A DNA stretch of 59,943 nucleotides from Gordonia soli NBRC 108243. Its GTDB lineage: Bacteria; Actinomycetota; Actinomycetes; Mycobacteriales; Mycobacteriaceae. The DNA is taken from the NCBI RefSeq assembly GCF_000334455.1, contig NZ_BANX01000041.1, forward strand, positions 1 to 59,943, written 5' to 3'. Below are positions 8,698 through 18,451 of the stretch, piece after piece. Made by a program: the position numbers and the translations under genes. How positions within the stretch are numbered: position 1 is the first letter of the stretch; each line of letters starts with the position of its first letter. The notes beneath the pieces were generated by a model, which worked only from the letters and a program-made list of their open reading frames with translations, ran no database searches and had not been told where the DNA came from.

Positions 8698-9846
8698 TCA
8701 GCCGTGGCGTGTGGTGTCCAGCCCCAGACTCATGCCCGCCAGCCCGCGCCGACGGACGGCGAGCTTCTCGGCGATGGCGCGCAGCGCCGACCCGGACGCC
8801 GACTCCGGGTCGGAGAGCACGACGGGCACCCCCGAATCGCCGCCCTCGCGCAGGGTCGTCTCCAGCGGCACCTGCCCGAGCAGTTCGACGTTCGAACCGA
8901 CCGCCCGAGTCAGTCGCTCGGCGACCATCTCGCCACCACCGGAACCGAACGGTTCCATCCGCGTCCCGTCGGGCAGTTCCATCCACGACATGTTCTCGAC
9001 GACGCCCAGGATCTTCTGACGGGTCTGCAACGCGATCGCACCGGCGCGTTCGGCAACCTCTGCCGCGGCTTGCTGTGGTGTGGTGACCACCAAGATCTCG
9101 GCGCCGGGGATGAGCTGGGCGATCGAGATCGCCACGTCACCGGTACCGGGCGGCAGGTCGAGCAGCAGGATGTCGAGGTCGCCCCAGTAGACGTCGGCGA
9201 GGAACTGCTGCAGCGCGCGGTGCAACATCGGTCCGCGCCAGGTCACCGGGGTGTTCCCGTCGGTGAACTGACCGATGGAGATGAATCGGATGTCGTGGCT
9301 GATCGGCGGCATGATCATCTTCTCGACCTGCGTCGGCTTGGCGTCGCTGCCGAGCATGCGCGGGACGGAGTGACCGTAGATGTCGGCGTCGAGCACACCG
9401 ACGCTGAGGCCGCGGGCGGCGAGCGCAGCGGCGAGGTTCACCGTCACGCTGGACTTGCCGACGCCGCCCTTGCCGGAGGCGACCGCGTACACGCGGGTCA
9501 GCGAGCCCGGCTGGGCGAACGGGATGGTCGGCTCGGCGCGATCACCGCGCAGCTTCTTGCGCAGTTCGGTGCGCTGCTCGTCGGTCATGACGTCGAGTTC
9601 GACGCGGACGGTGCCGACACCGGGCACGTCCGCGGCGGCCTGCTCGACCCGATCCACGATCTGGGTGCGCATCGGACAACCGGAGGTGGTCAGGTAGACG
9701 CCGATGTCGGCGCTGGCATCGTCGTTGACGGCGATCGACTTGACCATGCCGAGGTCGGTGATGGGTTTGCCGATCTCGGGATCGTTCACCTTGCTCAGCG
9801 CGGCGCGGATCGCGGATTCGGTTGGCACAACTCCGGTAGTCATCAT
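8698..9846 (-). CDS. mrp: Mrp/ApbC-family iron-sulfur cluster carrier ATPase
   Basis: Mrp is a P-loop ATPase thought to carry Fe-S clusters to apoproteins. The 382-aa protein has an N-terminal MIP18/DUF59 domain (residues 8-80, with SGCP), then a deviant Walker A GKGGVGKS at 125-132, a DADIYGHS switch and LLLDLPPGTGD. Two ATG codons open the gene; the first is given. It is convergent with tatB and matches Rv1229c. Confidence 0.92.
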   Translation of the reverse strand: MMTTGVVPTESAIRAALSKVNDPEIGKPITDLGMVKSIAVNDDASADIGVYLTTSGCPMRTQIVDRVEQAAADVPGVGTVRVELDVMTDEQRTELRKKLRGDRAEPTIPFAQPGSLTRVYAVASGKGGVGKSSVTVNLAAALAARGLSVGVLDADIYGHSVPRMLGSDAKPTQVEKMIMPPISHDIRFISIGQFTDGNTPVTWRGPMLHRALQQFLADVYWGDLDILLLDLPPGTGDVAISIAQLIPGAEILVVTTPQQAAAEVAERAGAIALQTRQKILGVVENMSWMELPDGTRMEPFGSGGGEMVAERLTRAVGSNVELLGQVPLETTLREGGDSGVPVVLSDPESASGSALRAIAEKLAVRRRGLAGMSLGLDTTRHG

Positions 9847-9880
9847 CGCCAGCTTACGCTGGCGCGATCAGCCCCCCTGA

Positions 9881-11014
9881 TCAGCGGGCCATGCCCGGGG
9901 CCTGCGCCGACGGTACGGCGCGTGCCGGTGGCGCGGACGGGCCGGGAGTCGCCTTCGGCGGGACCCCGACCCGCGGCTGGGGCTGCGGTTTCGGCTGCAG
10001 CTGCGGCGGCAGCGGTGGCAGGCAGATGACGAAGCAGTTCCGTGCATCGGGCGATTGCGTGGTGGATTCGGTCGACGATGGAGCCGACGACGAGGACCCG
10101 GGTTCCGGACGGGGCTTGGAACTGGTGCTCGACGACGACGTCGCGGGCTTCTTCGGCTCACGGATGCCGTCGGTGGGCAGCACTCCGGTCGCATACGCGC
10201 CGGCCCAGCCGAGCACATTCGACACGTACTCCATCGAGCGGTTGTACCGCAGCACGGCCGACACCTTGGTCCGGTCGTTCATGATGTCGGTGATACCCGC
10301 ACACAGGTAGCGGCCGGCCGAGTACGTGGCGTCGAAGACGTTGTTGGGATCGGACTTGCCGTCCCCGTTGGCATCCGATCCCCAGGCCGCCCAGGTGCTC
10401 GGGATGAACTGCATCGGACCCATCGCGCGGTCGTGGGCGGGATCGCCGTCGATCCGACCACCGTCGGTGTCCTTGATGACGGCGTTGCCTGCGAGCGACC
10501 CGTCCAGGACGGGGCCTGCGATGGGATTGATCGTGGTGCCGAACTGGTCGACCGAGCCGTTGCCCGCGTGGTTCGACTCGATACGGCCGATGCCGGCGAG
10601 CAGAAACCACGGCAGCTTGCACTGCGGACTCTCGGCACCGACCCGGTTCGCGGCCAGTTTGTACGCCTGGAGCACGATGCCGGGGATGCCAAGTGGTCCG
10701 CTGGGCAGGCCCGCGGCGATCCGGAACTGCGGAGTGGCCACCGGGGCTTGGGGTTCGGTGGGCATCGGTGGCGGCGCGAAACCCAGCAGCATCGCGGGAG
10801 AGGCAGGCAGGACCTCGGCGACCGGCAGTGCGACATCACTGGTCTGCGCGGTCGGGATTCCGCCCTGAGCGCTCGATGCGGCTCCGCCGAGCACCAACGC
10901 CGCCACCAACACACCACCGGCACCGACGGCCGCGGCGCGACGCGGGAACCGCCCGCGGCGCGGTCCATGGGCACGCCGGAAGATGCCACGACCCGCCGTC
11001 GACGTCCTCGTCAC
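9881..11014 (-). CDS. Secreted lytic transglycosylase-like protein
   Basis: It probably cleaves peptidoglycan glycan strands outside the membrane. The 377-aa protein has a basic N-terminus, a hydrophobic signal/anchor segment (AAAVGAGGVLVAALVLGGA) and a transglycosylase (SLT_2-like) domain with the likely catalytic glutamate in GIGRIESNHAG, plus AMGPMQFIPSTW. A Ser/Thr then Pro/Gln-rich tail (PQPQPR) follows, probably spanning the wall. GTG 11014 has AGAGGTGG upstream; an in-frame start at 11041 is possible. It matches the Rv1230c position. Confidence 0.85.
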   Translation of the reverse strand: MTRTSTAGRGIFRRAHGPRRGRFPRRAAAVGAGGVLVAALVLGGAASSAQGGIPTAQTSDVALPVAEVLPASPAMLLGFAPPPMPTEPQAPVATPQFRIAAGLPSGPLGIPGIVLQAYKLAANRVGAESPQCKLPWFLLAGIGRIESNHAGNGSVDQFGTTINPIAGPVLDGSLAGNAVIKDTDGGRIDGDPAHDRAMGPMQFIPSTWAAWGSDANGDGKSDPNNVFDATYSAGRYLCAGITDIMNDRTKVSAVLRYNRSMEYVSNVLGWAGAYATGVLPTDGIREPKKPATSSSSTSSKPRPEPGSSSSAPSSTESTTQSPDARNCFVICLPPLPPQLQPKPQPQPRVGVPPKATPGPSAPPARAVPSAQAPGMAR

Positions 11015-11113
11015 ACATCCACCTCTGCTGAAACCGACCACCCCGCAGCCCGTTCACGAGCCGAGTTGTGACCCACACTACATATGGGTCGCGTGTCCCA
11101 GTGTCGGAATCGT

Positions 11114-11692
11114 TCAGTTCCGTGGTATGTGCAGATCGCCCGGTGAATCCGGACCAGAACTCCCGTCGCGGTCGGCATCGCCGTAGAACGGGTCGGCGTC
11201 GTCGGTGTCGCCGGCGCGTTCCACGATCCGTTCGGTGAGTTCGGTGAGCAGATCGTCGAGTTCTTTGCGCAGATAGTCGCGGGTCACCGTGTCGCCGACC
11301 GCCAGTCGTACCGCGGCCAGCTCGCGGGCCAGGAACTCGGTGTCCGCCTTGGTCTGCGCGGCCCGGATCCGGTCCTCCTCGAGGGCCACCTTGTCGCGAT
11401 TCTCCTGCCGGTTCTGGGCCAACAGGATCAACGGCGCCGCATACGCCGCCTGGGTCGAGAAGGCGAGGTTGAGCAGGATGAACGGATAGGGATCCCACCG
11501 GATGGATACGGCGACCAGGTTGAGTGCGATCCAGACGAGGACGATGACCGTCTGGATCGCCAGATAGCGTCCGGTGCCCAGGAATCGGGCGACGCGCTCG
11601 CTGTAGACGCCGATGATGTCGGAGTCGAGGTTGAAGGAGAAGCCGCGCCGGGCGCGCGGGGTGTCGAGGCGGCGCCCGGGCTGTTCGCTCAT
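11114..11692 (-). CDS. DUF1003 membrane protein
   Basis: The 192-aa protein has the DUF1003 pattern: a short N-terminus, two membrane helices (about residues 43-63 and 72-92, the second with NLAFSTQAAYAAPLIL), the motif QNRQENRD, and a cytoplasmic coiled-coil tail with repeated Glu/Arg. Function is unknown. Its start overlaps the stop of the MgtE-N/CBS gene by four bases (11689-11692), so the two are probably co-translated, as Rv1231c and Rv1232c are adjacent in mycobacteria. Confidence 0.83.
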   Translation of the reverse strand: MSEQPGRRLDTPRARRGFSFNLDSDIIGVYSERVARFLGTGRYLAIQTVIVLVWIALNLVAVSIRWDPYPFILLNLAFSTQAAYAAPLILLAQNRQENRDKVALEEDRIRAAQTKADTEFLARELAAVRLAVGDTVTRDYLRKELDDLLTELTERIVERAGDTDDADPFYGDADRDGSSGPDSPGDLHIPRN

Positions 11693-13029
11693 CGACGATC
11701 TCCCAGTCGGCGGCCGCCGCCGGTCGGCGTGAGGCCGTCGACGATCGGGATCTCGCCGGTGTCCTCAGGTTCGGTCTCGCGCCAGTCGCGGGGCAGGAGC
11801 TCGTCGAGGAGGTCGTCGACGCTCACCGCACCGAGCAGATGCCCTTCGTCATCGACGACGGGACCGCAGACCAGGTTGTAGGTCGCGAAGTACCGGGTCA
11901 TCGTCTCCAGTGAGTCCTCGGGATGGAGGTGGGCGAGGTCGGTGTCCAGGATTCCGCCGACGATGTTCGCGGGGGGCTCGCGCAGCAGGGCCTGCAGGTG
12001 CACGCATCCGAGGTACTTGCCCGTCGGCGTCGCCGTCGGCGGCCGCACGACGAACGCCAGGCTCGCCGCGGCGGGTGTGATGTCCGGGTCGCGCACGCGG
12101 GCGAGTGTCTCGGCGACGGTGGTCGACGCCGTGACGATGATCGGCTCGGAGGTCATCAGACCGCCGGCGGTGTCCGGGGAGTGCGTCAACAGCCGTCGGA
12201 CCGGTTCGGATTCCAGCGGATCCATCCGCTCCAGCAGGGACTCGGCCTCGGTGTCGGGCAGTTCGCCGAGGAGGTCGGCCGCGTCGTCGGGGTCCATGGC
12301 CTCCAGCACGTCGACCGCGCGGTCCCGCGGCAGGTTCGACAGGAGGTCCTTCTGGTCGTCGGGCGGCAACTCCTGCAGCACGTCCGCCAGCCGCTCGTCG
12401 TCGAGCGCGGCGGCGATCTCGTCCCGACGTTTGGTCGGCAACTCCCGGAGTGCGTGCGCGACGTCCGCGGCGCGCATCCCTTCGAACTGTGAGAGTGCCT
12501 GTGCCACACCCTGACCGGGGAGGTTGAGTGCGGTCTGGGTCAGGCCGTGCACGCGTGCCCACTCCACCACATGTGTCTCGCCGCGGCGCCGCAGACCCTT
12601 GCGACCGGAGCGGACCGCCACCCGGGAGACCACCCAGTCGCGTGTGCGGGTGCGCTCGATGCCGAGATCGACCACGGTGACGTCCTGGTCGGCGAGATCG
12701 GCGAGATCGGGATCGTCGACACGGACCCGGCTGTCGAGCACCTGACCCACAGCCAGGGCCTCGCCTGGCCGGATGTGCAGTCGCCGCAGGCTCACCGTTC
12801 CGGTGTTGAGCGTCACCGCGTGTGACTCGACGCTCGTCACCCGCAGCATCGGCACGAAGATCCGTCGGCGCGTGGTGAGTTCGACCGCGAGGCCGAGGGC
12901 GCGTGGCTGCTGTGTCGTGATCCGGACCGAGATCACGACGTCGCGGACCCGGCCGATCGACTCGCCGTCGGGACCGAGAACGGCGAGGCCGACTAACCTG
13001 GCCACGAAGACCTTGCTCACCGACGACAT
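11689..13029 (-). CDS. MgtE-N / CBS-domain protein (magnesium-sensor-like, Rv1232c type)
   Basis: This 446-aa protein looks like the cytoplasmic sensor half of an MgtE magnesium channel without the channel. A PRC-barrel-like N-terminus (GPDGESIGRVRDVV) comes first. Helical MgtE-N repeats follow at about 165-290 (ALRELPTKRRDEIA, LQELPPDDQKDLL, MDPDDAADLLGEL). Two CBS repeats at about 300-430 (TSEPIIVTAS, VSVDDLLDELLPRDW) bind nucleotides or Mg. No membrane helices are visible. ATG 13029 was chosen because upstream sequence is unrelated and crosses the divergent gene's control region. It may regulate a separate transporter such as CorA. Confidence 0.83.
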   Translation of the reverse strand: MSSVSKVFVARLVGLAVLGPDGESIGRVRDVVISVRITTQQPRALGLAVELTTRRRIFVPMLRVTSVESHAVTLNTGTVSLRRLHIRPGEALAVGQVLDSRVRVDDPDLADLADQDVTVVDLGIERTRTRDWVVSRVAVRSGRKGLRRRGETHVVEWARVHGLTQTALNLPGQGVAQALSQFEGMRAADVAHALRELPTKRRDEIAAALDDERLADVLQELPPDDQKDLLSNLPRDRAVDVLEAMDPDDAADLLGELPDTEAESLLERMDPLESEPVRRLLTHSPDTAGGLMTSEPIIVTASTTVAETLARVRDPDITPAAASLAFVVRPPTATPTGKYLGCVHLQALLREPPANIVGGILDTDLAHLHPEDSLETMTRYFATYNLVCGPVVDDEGHLLGAVSVDDLLDELLPRDWRETEPEDTGEIPIVDGLTPTGGGRRLGDRR

Positions 13030-13078
13030 GGGGACCAGCGTAGTTCCACCAGTGCCACGGACCCGGAGAGGACACGAG

Positions 13079-13561
13079 ATGACCAACCCGTTGCGCCCAG
13101 GTCGGGAGACCCCGGGGTTGCCGACACCACCGAAAGGGTGGCCGATCGGCTCGTACGGCACCTATGCCGAGGCGCAGAAGGCCGTCGACCACCTGTCCGA
13201 CCAGCAGTTCCCGGTCGAGGACGTCACCATCGTCGGGGTCGACCTGATGCAGGTCGAGCGCGTCATCGGTCGACTCACCTGGGGAAAGGTGATCGGAGGC
13301 GGGGTCGTGTCCGGTGCGTGGCTCGGCCTCTTCTTCGGCCTCCTGGTCACGCTCGTGGTCAACCAGCCCCTTGCGCTCATCTTTGGTCTGGTCGGCGGCA
13401 TCATCTTCGGTGTGATCTCCACGACCATCCCGTACGCGGCCACGCGCGGACAGCGGGACTTCGCGTCCACGATGCAGTTGGTGGCCGGGCGATACGACGT
13501 GCTGTGTGATCCGCGGAGTGCGGAAAAGGCCCGCGACCTGCTGGCGAAACTGACGATCTGA
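13079..13561 (+). CDS. General stress protein 17M-like membrane protein (Rv1234 type)
   Basis: The 160-aa protein starts with an YflT/GSP17M-like fold (SYGTYAEAQKAVDHLSD, then VEDVTIVGVDL), which binds across two halves. A glycine-rich double membrane hairpin (GGGVVSGAWLGLFFGLLVTL and a second helix) follows, with a C-terminal half ending in RYDVLCDP. Function is unknown. It is divergent from the MgtE-N/CBS gene, 49 bases away, and precedes lpqY. ATG 13079 has GAGAGGA upstream. Confidence 0.78.
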   Translation: MTNPLRPGRETPGLPTPPKGWPIGSYGTYAEAQKAVDHLSDQQFPVEDVTIVGVDLMQVERVIGRLTWGKVIGGGVVSGAWLGLFFGLLVTLVVNQPLALIFGLVGGIIFGVISTTIPYAATRGQRDFASTMQLVAGRYDVLCDPRSAEKARDLLAKLTI

Positions 13562-13635
13562 CCGATCTGAAAGCCGCAATCCACCCTGGCACACATCACG
13601 ATCGCGTGCGGTTTGGCACGTCCATGCCGATTGTG

Positions 13636-13663
13636 TTGCACGTCACGAAGCGCGACATATAAC
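13636..13663 (+). promoter_or_regulatory. Putative sigma-A promoter of lpqY-sugABC
   Basis: TTGCAC (13636-13641) and TATAAC (13658-13663) are separated by 16 bases, a good sigma-70-type match, in the only gap before the sugar transporter operon. Confidence 0.5.
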
Positions 13664-13728
13664 GTACCCTCCAGGCTCACCGGTGCACCTCGACGTCGCT
13701 GCACCGCGTCCGACATCGAGGAGGCTGC

Positions 13729-15222
13729 GTGCGGAGCAAGGCTGGCGGTGCTGTCCCGGGTCATCGATCATCAAGGGGGAGAGATACTTCGATTCGGGGG
13801 TTCCGGCGAAAGCTGATCGTGGCCGCAGCCGCGATCGGTGTCGCGATCCCGCTGGTCAGTGCGTGCGGGTCGGGGTACACCCCACGGACCCTCAACATCT
13901 ACCCGCCGGCCGACGGCGCATCGTTCATCGACAAGGTCGGCAAGCAGTGCACCGCCGACTCCAACGGTGAGTACAAGATCGTCACCACCCCGCTGCCCAA
14001 GGCGGCCGACGACCAGCGTCTGCAACTGGCCCGACGCCTCGCCGGCAACGACCCGGGTCTCGACCTGATGGGCATGGATGTCGTGTGGACCGCCGAGTTC
14101 GCCGATGCCGGCTGGATTCAGCCGGTCCCGGAAGCGTTGGCCGCCAAGGTCGCCGCGACCAGTCTCGGTGGTCCGCGAGAGACCGCGATGTGGAAGACGG
14201 CCGACGACACGGAGAAGCGCCTCTACGCGATCCCGACGTGGACCAACACGCAATTGCTCTGGTACCGACCGGATCTCCAGCGCAAGTACCTCAACACCAG
14301 CAAGGCGCCGACCACCTGGGACGAGCTGCTGGCGCAGACCCAGGAGATCCGCGCCAAGGGTGGCCCCAGCTACATCATGGTGCAGGGCAAGCAGTACGAG
14401 GGCCTGATGGTCTGGTTCAACTCGGTCCTTGCCAGTGCGGGCGGTTCGGTCGTCGGTGCCGACGACCCGAACCGGGTGACCCTGAACGACACCCCTGAGC
14501 ATCGCGCGGCGACCGTCAAGGCGTTGCAGATCCTCAAGGCCGTCGCCACCGCGCCCGGACACGATCCCTCGTTGACGAACTCCGACGAGTCCTCCGCCCG
14601 CCTGGGCATGGAGAACGGCAGCGCGGCCTTCGAGGTGAACTGGCCCTTCGTCTTCTCGTCGATGCGGTCCAACGCAGCCGCCGGAGACGTTCCGTTCTTC
14701 CCGGAGATGCAGCAGTTCGCCGGGCTCCTCGCCGAGGATTCCGAGAACCCGCCGACCGATGCCCAACTCGGGCCCGTGAACAAGGTGGTGCGCACCAAGT
14801 TCAACTTCGCGCGGTACCCGGGCGTCAACCGCAGCCTCCCCGCGAAGACCACCCTCGGTGGTATCAACATCGCGGTCGCGAGTACGTCCAAGCAGAAGGA
14901 TCTCGCCTTCAAGGCCGCCGACTGTCTGACCAACGAGGCCGCGCAGAAGGTCTACTCCGTGGAAGGCGGTACCCCGCCGACCATCGAGGCGATCTACGAC
15001 GACCCCGATTTCCGAGCCGCCTACCCGATGGGCCAGGACATCCGTGCCCAGCTGGAGACGGAGAGTTCGGCCCTGCGTCCGGCTTCGCCGGTCTACCAGG
15101 CGATCTCGACGCTGCTGACCGCCAAGCTGAGCCCGGTCGGCGCCTGGGATCCGGAGACGCTGGTCGACCAGCTCGCCGATCAGGTCCGTAAGGCCATCGA
15201 CGGGGAGGGACTGATCCCATGA
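13729..15222 (+). CDS. lpqY: Trehalose-binding lipoprotein LpqY
   Basis: LpqY is the extracellular solute-binding protein of the trehalose importer that recycles trehalose released during mycolate transfer. The 497-aa protein has a long basic N-region and a hydrophobic segment ending in the lipobox LVSAC near residue 46. The rest is a family 1 sugar-binding fold (GMDVVWTAEFADAGWI, AIPTWTNTQLLWYRPDL, GGINIAVAS). GTG 13729 has AGGAGG five bases upstream. Its stop overlaps sugA by four bases. The gene order lpqY-sugA-sugB-sugC is that of Rv1235-Rv1238. Confidence 0.9.
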   Translation: MRSKAGGAVPGHRSSRGRDTSIRGFRRKLIVAAAAIGVAIPLVSACGSGYTPRTLNIYPPADGASFIDKVGKQCTADSNGEYKIVTTPLPKAADDQRLQLARRLAGNDPGLDLMGMDVVWTAEFADAGWIQPVPEALAAKVAATSLGGPRETAMWKTADDTEKRLYAIPTWTNTQLLWYRPDLQRKYLNTSKAPTTWDELLAQTQEIRAKGGPSYIMVQGKQYEGLMVWFNSVLASAGGSVVGADDPNRVTLNDTPEHRAATVKALQILKAVATAPGHDPSLTNSDESSARLGMENGSAAFEVNWPFVFSSMRSNAAAGDVPFFPEMQQFAGLLAEDSENPPTDAQLGPVNKVVRTKFNFARYPGVNRSLPAKTTLGGINIAVASTSKQKDLAFKAADCLTNEAAQKVYSVEGGTPPTIEAIYDDPDFRAAYPMGQDIRAQLETESSALRPASPVYQAISTLLTAKLSPVGAWDPETLVDQLADQVRKAIDGEGLIP

Positions 15223-16379
15223 CAAGCGGTGACAACGGCGAGAACAGTTCGCGCCCGGGTCGGCACAGCCTGCCCGACGACGACACCCCACCGCGGGAGC
15301 CGTCCGTCCGTCCGCCGTCGACCGGTGACACCGGCGCCTTGCCGGTGTACTCCGACGAGTGGACACCGCCTCCCGGCGATTCTGCGCCGGTGACCTCAGG
15401 TGCAAGCACCGCTGCCGCACCCGCTTCCGGCGGGCTCGGTACAGCTGTTCGTCCCGATGCGTCGGCAGCACCGGCCGGTGGGCGCAAGAACAAGAAGCTG
15501 AGCGAGGGCAAGGCGGCCGAGCGTCGCCTGGCGTTCTGGTTGGTGGCCCCGGCCGCCATCATGATGGCGCTCGTCACCGGTTACCCGATCGTCTACGCGT
15601 TCTGGCTCTCGCTGAACAAGTCGAGTCTGTCGGCACCGGGGGAGCGCAGCTTCGTCTGGTTCGAGAACTACTCCACAGTCCTCACCGACAACTACTGGTG
15701 GACTGCCTTCTCGGTCACCCTCGGCATCACGGTGGTGTCGGTGGTCATCGAGTTGGTGCTGGGCATGGCGATCGCACTCGTCATGCATCGCACCATCTTC
15801 GGCAAGGGCACCATCCGTACCGTGGTCCTGATCCCCTACGGCATCGTCACGGTCGCAGCGGCCTTCTCCTGGTATTACGCGTGGACGCCGGAGACCGGTT
15901 ACCTCGCGAACCTGCTGCCCGACGGCAGTGCGCCGTTGACGCAGCAATGGCCGTCGCTGGCGATCATCGTGTTGGCCGAGGTCTGGAAGACCACCCCGTT
16001 CATGGCGCTGCTGCTGCTCGCCGGACTTGCCCTGGTCCCCGACGATCTCCTCAAGGCCGCCCAGGTCGACGGCGCAGGTGCGTGGACTCGCCTGTGGCGC
16101 ATCATCATCCCGCTGATGAAGCCGGCCATCCTGGTCGCCTTGCTGTTCCGCACACTCGACGCGTTCCGGGTGTTCGACAACATATACGTGCTCACACGTG
16201 GCTCCAACGACACGTACTCGGTGTCGATGTTGGGGTACGACAACCTGTTCAAGGCGTTCAACCTGGGCGTGGGATCGGCGATCAGCATCTTGATCTTCTT
16301 GTGCGTCGCCATCATCGCGTTCATCTTCATCAAGGGCTTCGGCACCGCGGCGCCCGGTTCCGAGAACGAGGGGAGGTAA
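15219..16379 (+). CDS. sugA: Trehalose ABC transporter permease SugA
   Basis: SugA is one of the two inner-membrane permeases of the trehalose importer. The 386-aa protein has about 95 residues of disordered, Pro/Ser/Gly-rich cytoplasmic sequence, which is longer than usual. Six membrane helices of the MalF type follow, with the EAA loop for ATPase contact at AAQVDGAGAWTRLWRIIIPLM. It overlaps lpqY (ATGA) and is followed by sugB after six bases. Confidence 0.9.
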   Translation: MTSGDNGENSSRPGRHSLPDDDTPPREPSVRPPSTGDTGALPVYSDEWTPPPGDSAPVTSGASTAAAPASGGLGTAVRPDASAAPAGGRKNKKLSEGKAAERRLAFWLVAPAAIMMALVTGYPIVYAFWLSLNKSSLSAPGERSFVWFENYSTVLTDNYWWTAFSVTLGITVVSVVIELVLGMAIALVMHRTIFGKGTIRTVVLIPYGIVTVAAAFSWYYAWTPETGYLANLLPDGSAPLTQQWPSLAIIVLAEVWKTTPFMALLLLAGLALVPDDLLKAAQVDGAGAWTRLWRIIIPLMKPAILVALLFRTLDAFRVFDNIYVLTRGSNDTYSVSMLGYDNLFKAFNLGVGSAISILIFLCVAIIAFIFIKGFGTAAPGSENEGR

Positions 16380-16385
16380 GCCGCG

Positions 16386-17216
16386 ATGAGATCCGGAGTC
16401 GGCAGCAAGGCCTGGTGGTCGATCGCCAACATCCTGGTGATCCTGTACGCCATCATCCCGCTGTTGTGGATCCTGAGCCTGTCCTTCAAGCCCCCGGGCA
16501 GCGTCAAGGACGGCAGCTTCATCCCCAAGGAGTGGACGCTCGACAACTACGCCGGGATCTTCGATTCCGGTGCGTTCACCAGCGCCTTGCGCAACTCGAT
16601 CGGAATCGGCCTCATCACCACCCTCATCGCGGTGATCCTGGGCACGATGGCCGCATACGCGGTTGCGCGCCTTGATTTCCCAGGCAAGAAGCTGCTGATC
16701 GGTGCAGCTCTGCTCATCGCGATGTTCCCGCAGATCTCGCTGGTGACACCGCTGTTCAACATCGAGCGCACGCTCGGACTGTTCGACACCTGGCCCGGCC
16801 TGATCCTGCCCTACATCACCTTCGCGTTGCCGCTGGCGATCTACACACTGTCGGCGTTCTTCCGCGAGATCCCGTGGGAGCTGGAGAAAGCCGCGAAGAT
16901 GGACGGCGCCACACCGTGGCAGGCGTTCCGCAAGGTCATCGCACCGCTGGCCGCGCCCGGTGTGGTGACCGCAGCGATCCTGGTCTTCATCTTCGCGTGG
17001 AACGACCTGCTGCTCGCCTTGTCGCTGACCTCGACCGAACGCGCCATCACCGCACCGGTGGCGATCGCCAACTTCACCGGCGACAGTCAGTTCGAGGAGC
17101 CGACGGGCTCGATCGCCGCGGCCGCGGTGGTCATCACCATTCCGATCATCATCTTCGTGTTGTTCTTCCAACGTCGAATCGTGGCCGGCTTGACCTCCGG
17201 CGCCGTGAAGGGATAA
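16386..17216 (+). CDS. sugB: Trehalose ABC transporter permease SugB
   Basis: This 276-aa MalG-type permease has six predicted membrane helices and the EAA motif KAAKMDGATPWQAFRKVIAPL, which docks onto SugC. The conserved start WWSIANILVILYAIIPLLWI is the first helix. It lies between sugA and sugC with gaps of six and three bases, a tight operon. Confidence 0.91.
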   Translation: MRSGVGSKAWWSIANILVILYAIIPLLWILSLSFKPPGSVKDGSFIPKEWTLDNYAGIFDSGAFTSALRNSIGIGLITTLIAVILGTMAAYAVARLDFPGKKLLIGAALLIAMFPQISLVTPLFNIERTLGLFDTWPGLILPYITFALPLAIYTLSAFFREIPWELEKAAKMDGATPWQAFRKVIAPLAAPGVVTAAILVFIFAWNDLLLALSLTSTERAITAPVAIANFTGDSQFEEPTGSIAAAAVVITIPIIIFVLFFQRRIVAGLTSGAVKG

Positions 17217-17219
17217 CCC

Positions 17220-18392
17220 ATGGCCGAGATCATCCTGGACAAAGTCAGCAAGCAGTACCCCGACGGTTCGACCGCCGTCCACGAGGTCGACGTGCACATC
17301 GCCGACGGCGAGTTCATCATCCTGGTGGGGCCGTCGGGTTGCGGTAAGTCGACCACGCTCAACATGATCGCGGGCCTTGAGGACATCACCTCGGGCGAGC
17401 TGCGGATCGACGGGCAGCGGGTCAACGAGCGTGCCCCCAAGGACCGTGACATCGCGATGGTGTTCCAGAGCTACGCGCTGTATCCGCACATGTCGGTGCG
17501 CGACAACATCGCGTTCCCGTTGACCCTCGCCAAGCTCTCCAAGTCGGAGATCGCGCAGAAGGTCGACGAGGCCGCCAAGATCCTCGACCTCGGTGCATAT
17601 CTCGACCGCAAACCGGCCAACCTCTCGGGCGGCCAGCGGCAGCGTGTCGCGATGGGTCGCGCGATCGTCCGGCAGCCCAAGGCATTCCTGATGGACGAGC
17701 CGCTGTCGAACCTCGACGCCAAGCTGCGTGTGCAGATGCGTACCGAGATCGCGCGTCTGCAGAGCCGGCTGAACACCACCACCGTGTACGTGACCCACGA
17801 CCAGACCGAGGCCATGACCCTCGGCGACCGGGTCGTCGTGCTCCGTGGTGGATACGTCCAGCAGATCGGTACCCCGCAGGAGCTCTACAACCACCCGACG
17901 AATCTGTTCGTGGCCGGCTTCATCGGGTCACCCGCGATGAACTTCCTCCCGGGCCGGCTCACCGGTGACGCCATCGAGACGCCGATCGGACGCATCGTGC
18001 TGCCCGATCACCAGCAGGTCGTGGCCAAGGCCCAGCAGACCCGCAGCAGCGGTGAGGTGCTGGTGGGCATCCGTCCCGAGCACCTCGAGGACGCGGCGCT
18101 CATCGATCCGCTCGCGCGGTCGAAGGGCGCCACCTTCTCGGCGTCGATCGAGGTCCTCGAGTCGATGGGGTCGGACAACTACGCGTACTTCAGCATCGAT
18201 GCCCCCAAGGCCGCCAGCGACGCGCTCGCCGAGCTGTCGGCGGATGCGGGCGCGGAGATCGGGGGCGGGCAGATGATCGCGCGCCTGTCGCCGGAATCCC
18301 GTGTGGTGAAGGGTGCCAGCGCAGAGTTGTACTACGAGACCGCCAAAGTGTCGGTGTTCGACCAGTCGACGGGCGTCAACCTCCGCTCCTGA
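17220..18392 (+). CDS. sugC: Trehalose ABC transporter ATPase SugC
   Basis: SugC is the ATPase that powers trehalose uptake. The 390-aa protein is of the MalK/UgpC type. It has Walker A GPSGCGKST near residue 38, Q-loop FQSYALYPHM, signature LSGGQRQR near 138, Walker B FLMDEPLSNLD, and H-loop VTHDQTEA. A C-terminal TOBE regulatory domain runs from about 240 (VGIRPEHLEDA). It is the last gene of the operon. Confidence 0.93.
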   Translation: MAEIILDKVSKQYPDGSTAVHEVDVHIADGEFIILVGPSGCGKSTTLNMIAGLEDITSGELRIDGQRVNERAPKDRDIAMVFQSYALYPHMSVRDNIAFPLTLAKLSKSEIAQKVDEAAKILDLGAYLDRKPANLSGGQRQRVAMGRAIVRQPKAFLMDEPLSNLDAKLRVQMRTEIARLQSRLNTTTVYVTHDQTEAMTLGDRVVVLRGGYVQQIGTPQELYNHPTNLFVAGFIGSPAMNFLPGRLTGDAIETPIGRIVLPDHQQVVAKAQQTRSSGEVLVGIRPEHLEDAALIDPLARSKGATFSASIEVLESMGSDNYAYFSIDAPKAASDALAELSADAGAEIGGGQMIARLSPESRVVKGASAELYYETAKVSVFDQSTGVNLRS

Positions 18393-18451
18393 CAGCCGGT
18401 TTCGTGGCAGTTTCGCCAGGATTGCGGGAGTTTCTGATCCGAGAACGACTT

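Noticed and set aside
15396..17894. An 832-residue minus-strand open frame
   Set aside because: It is antisense to sugA, sugB and sugC, which have conserved motifs, and is low-complexity itself.
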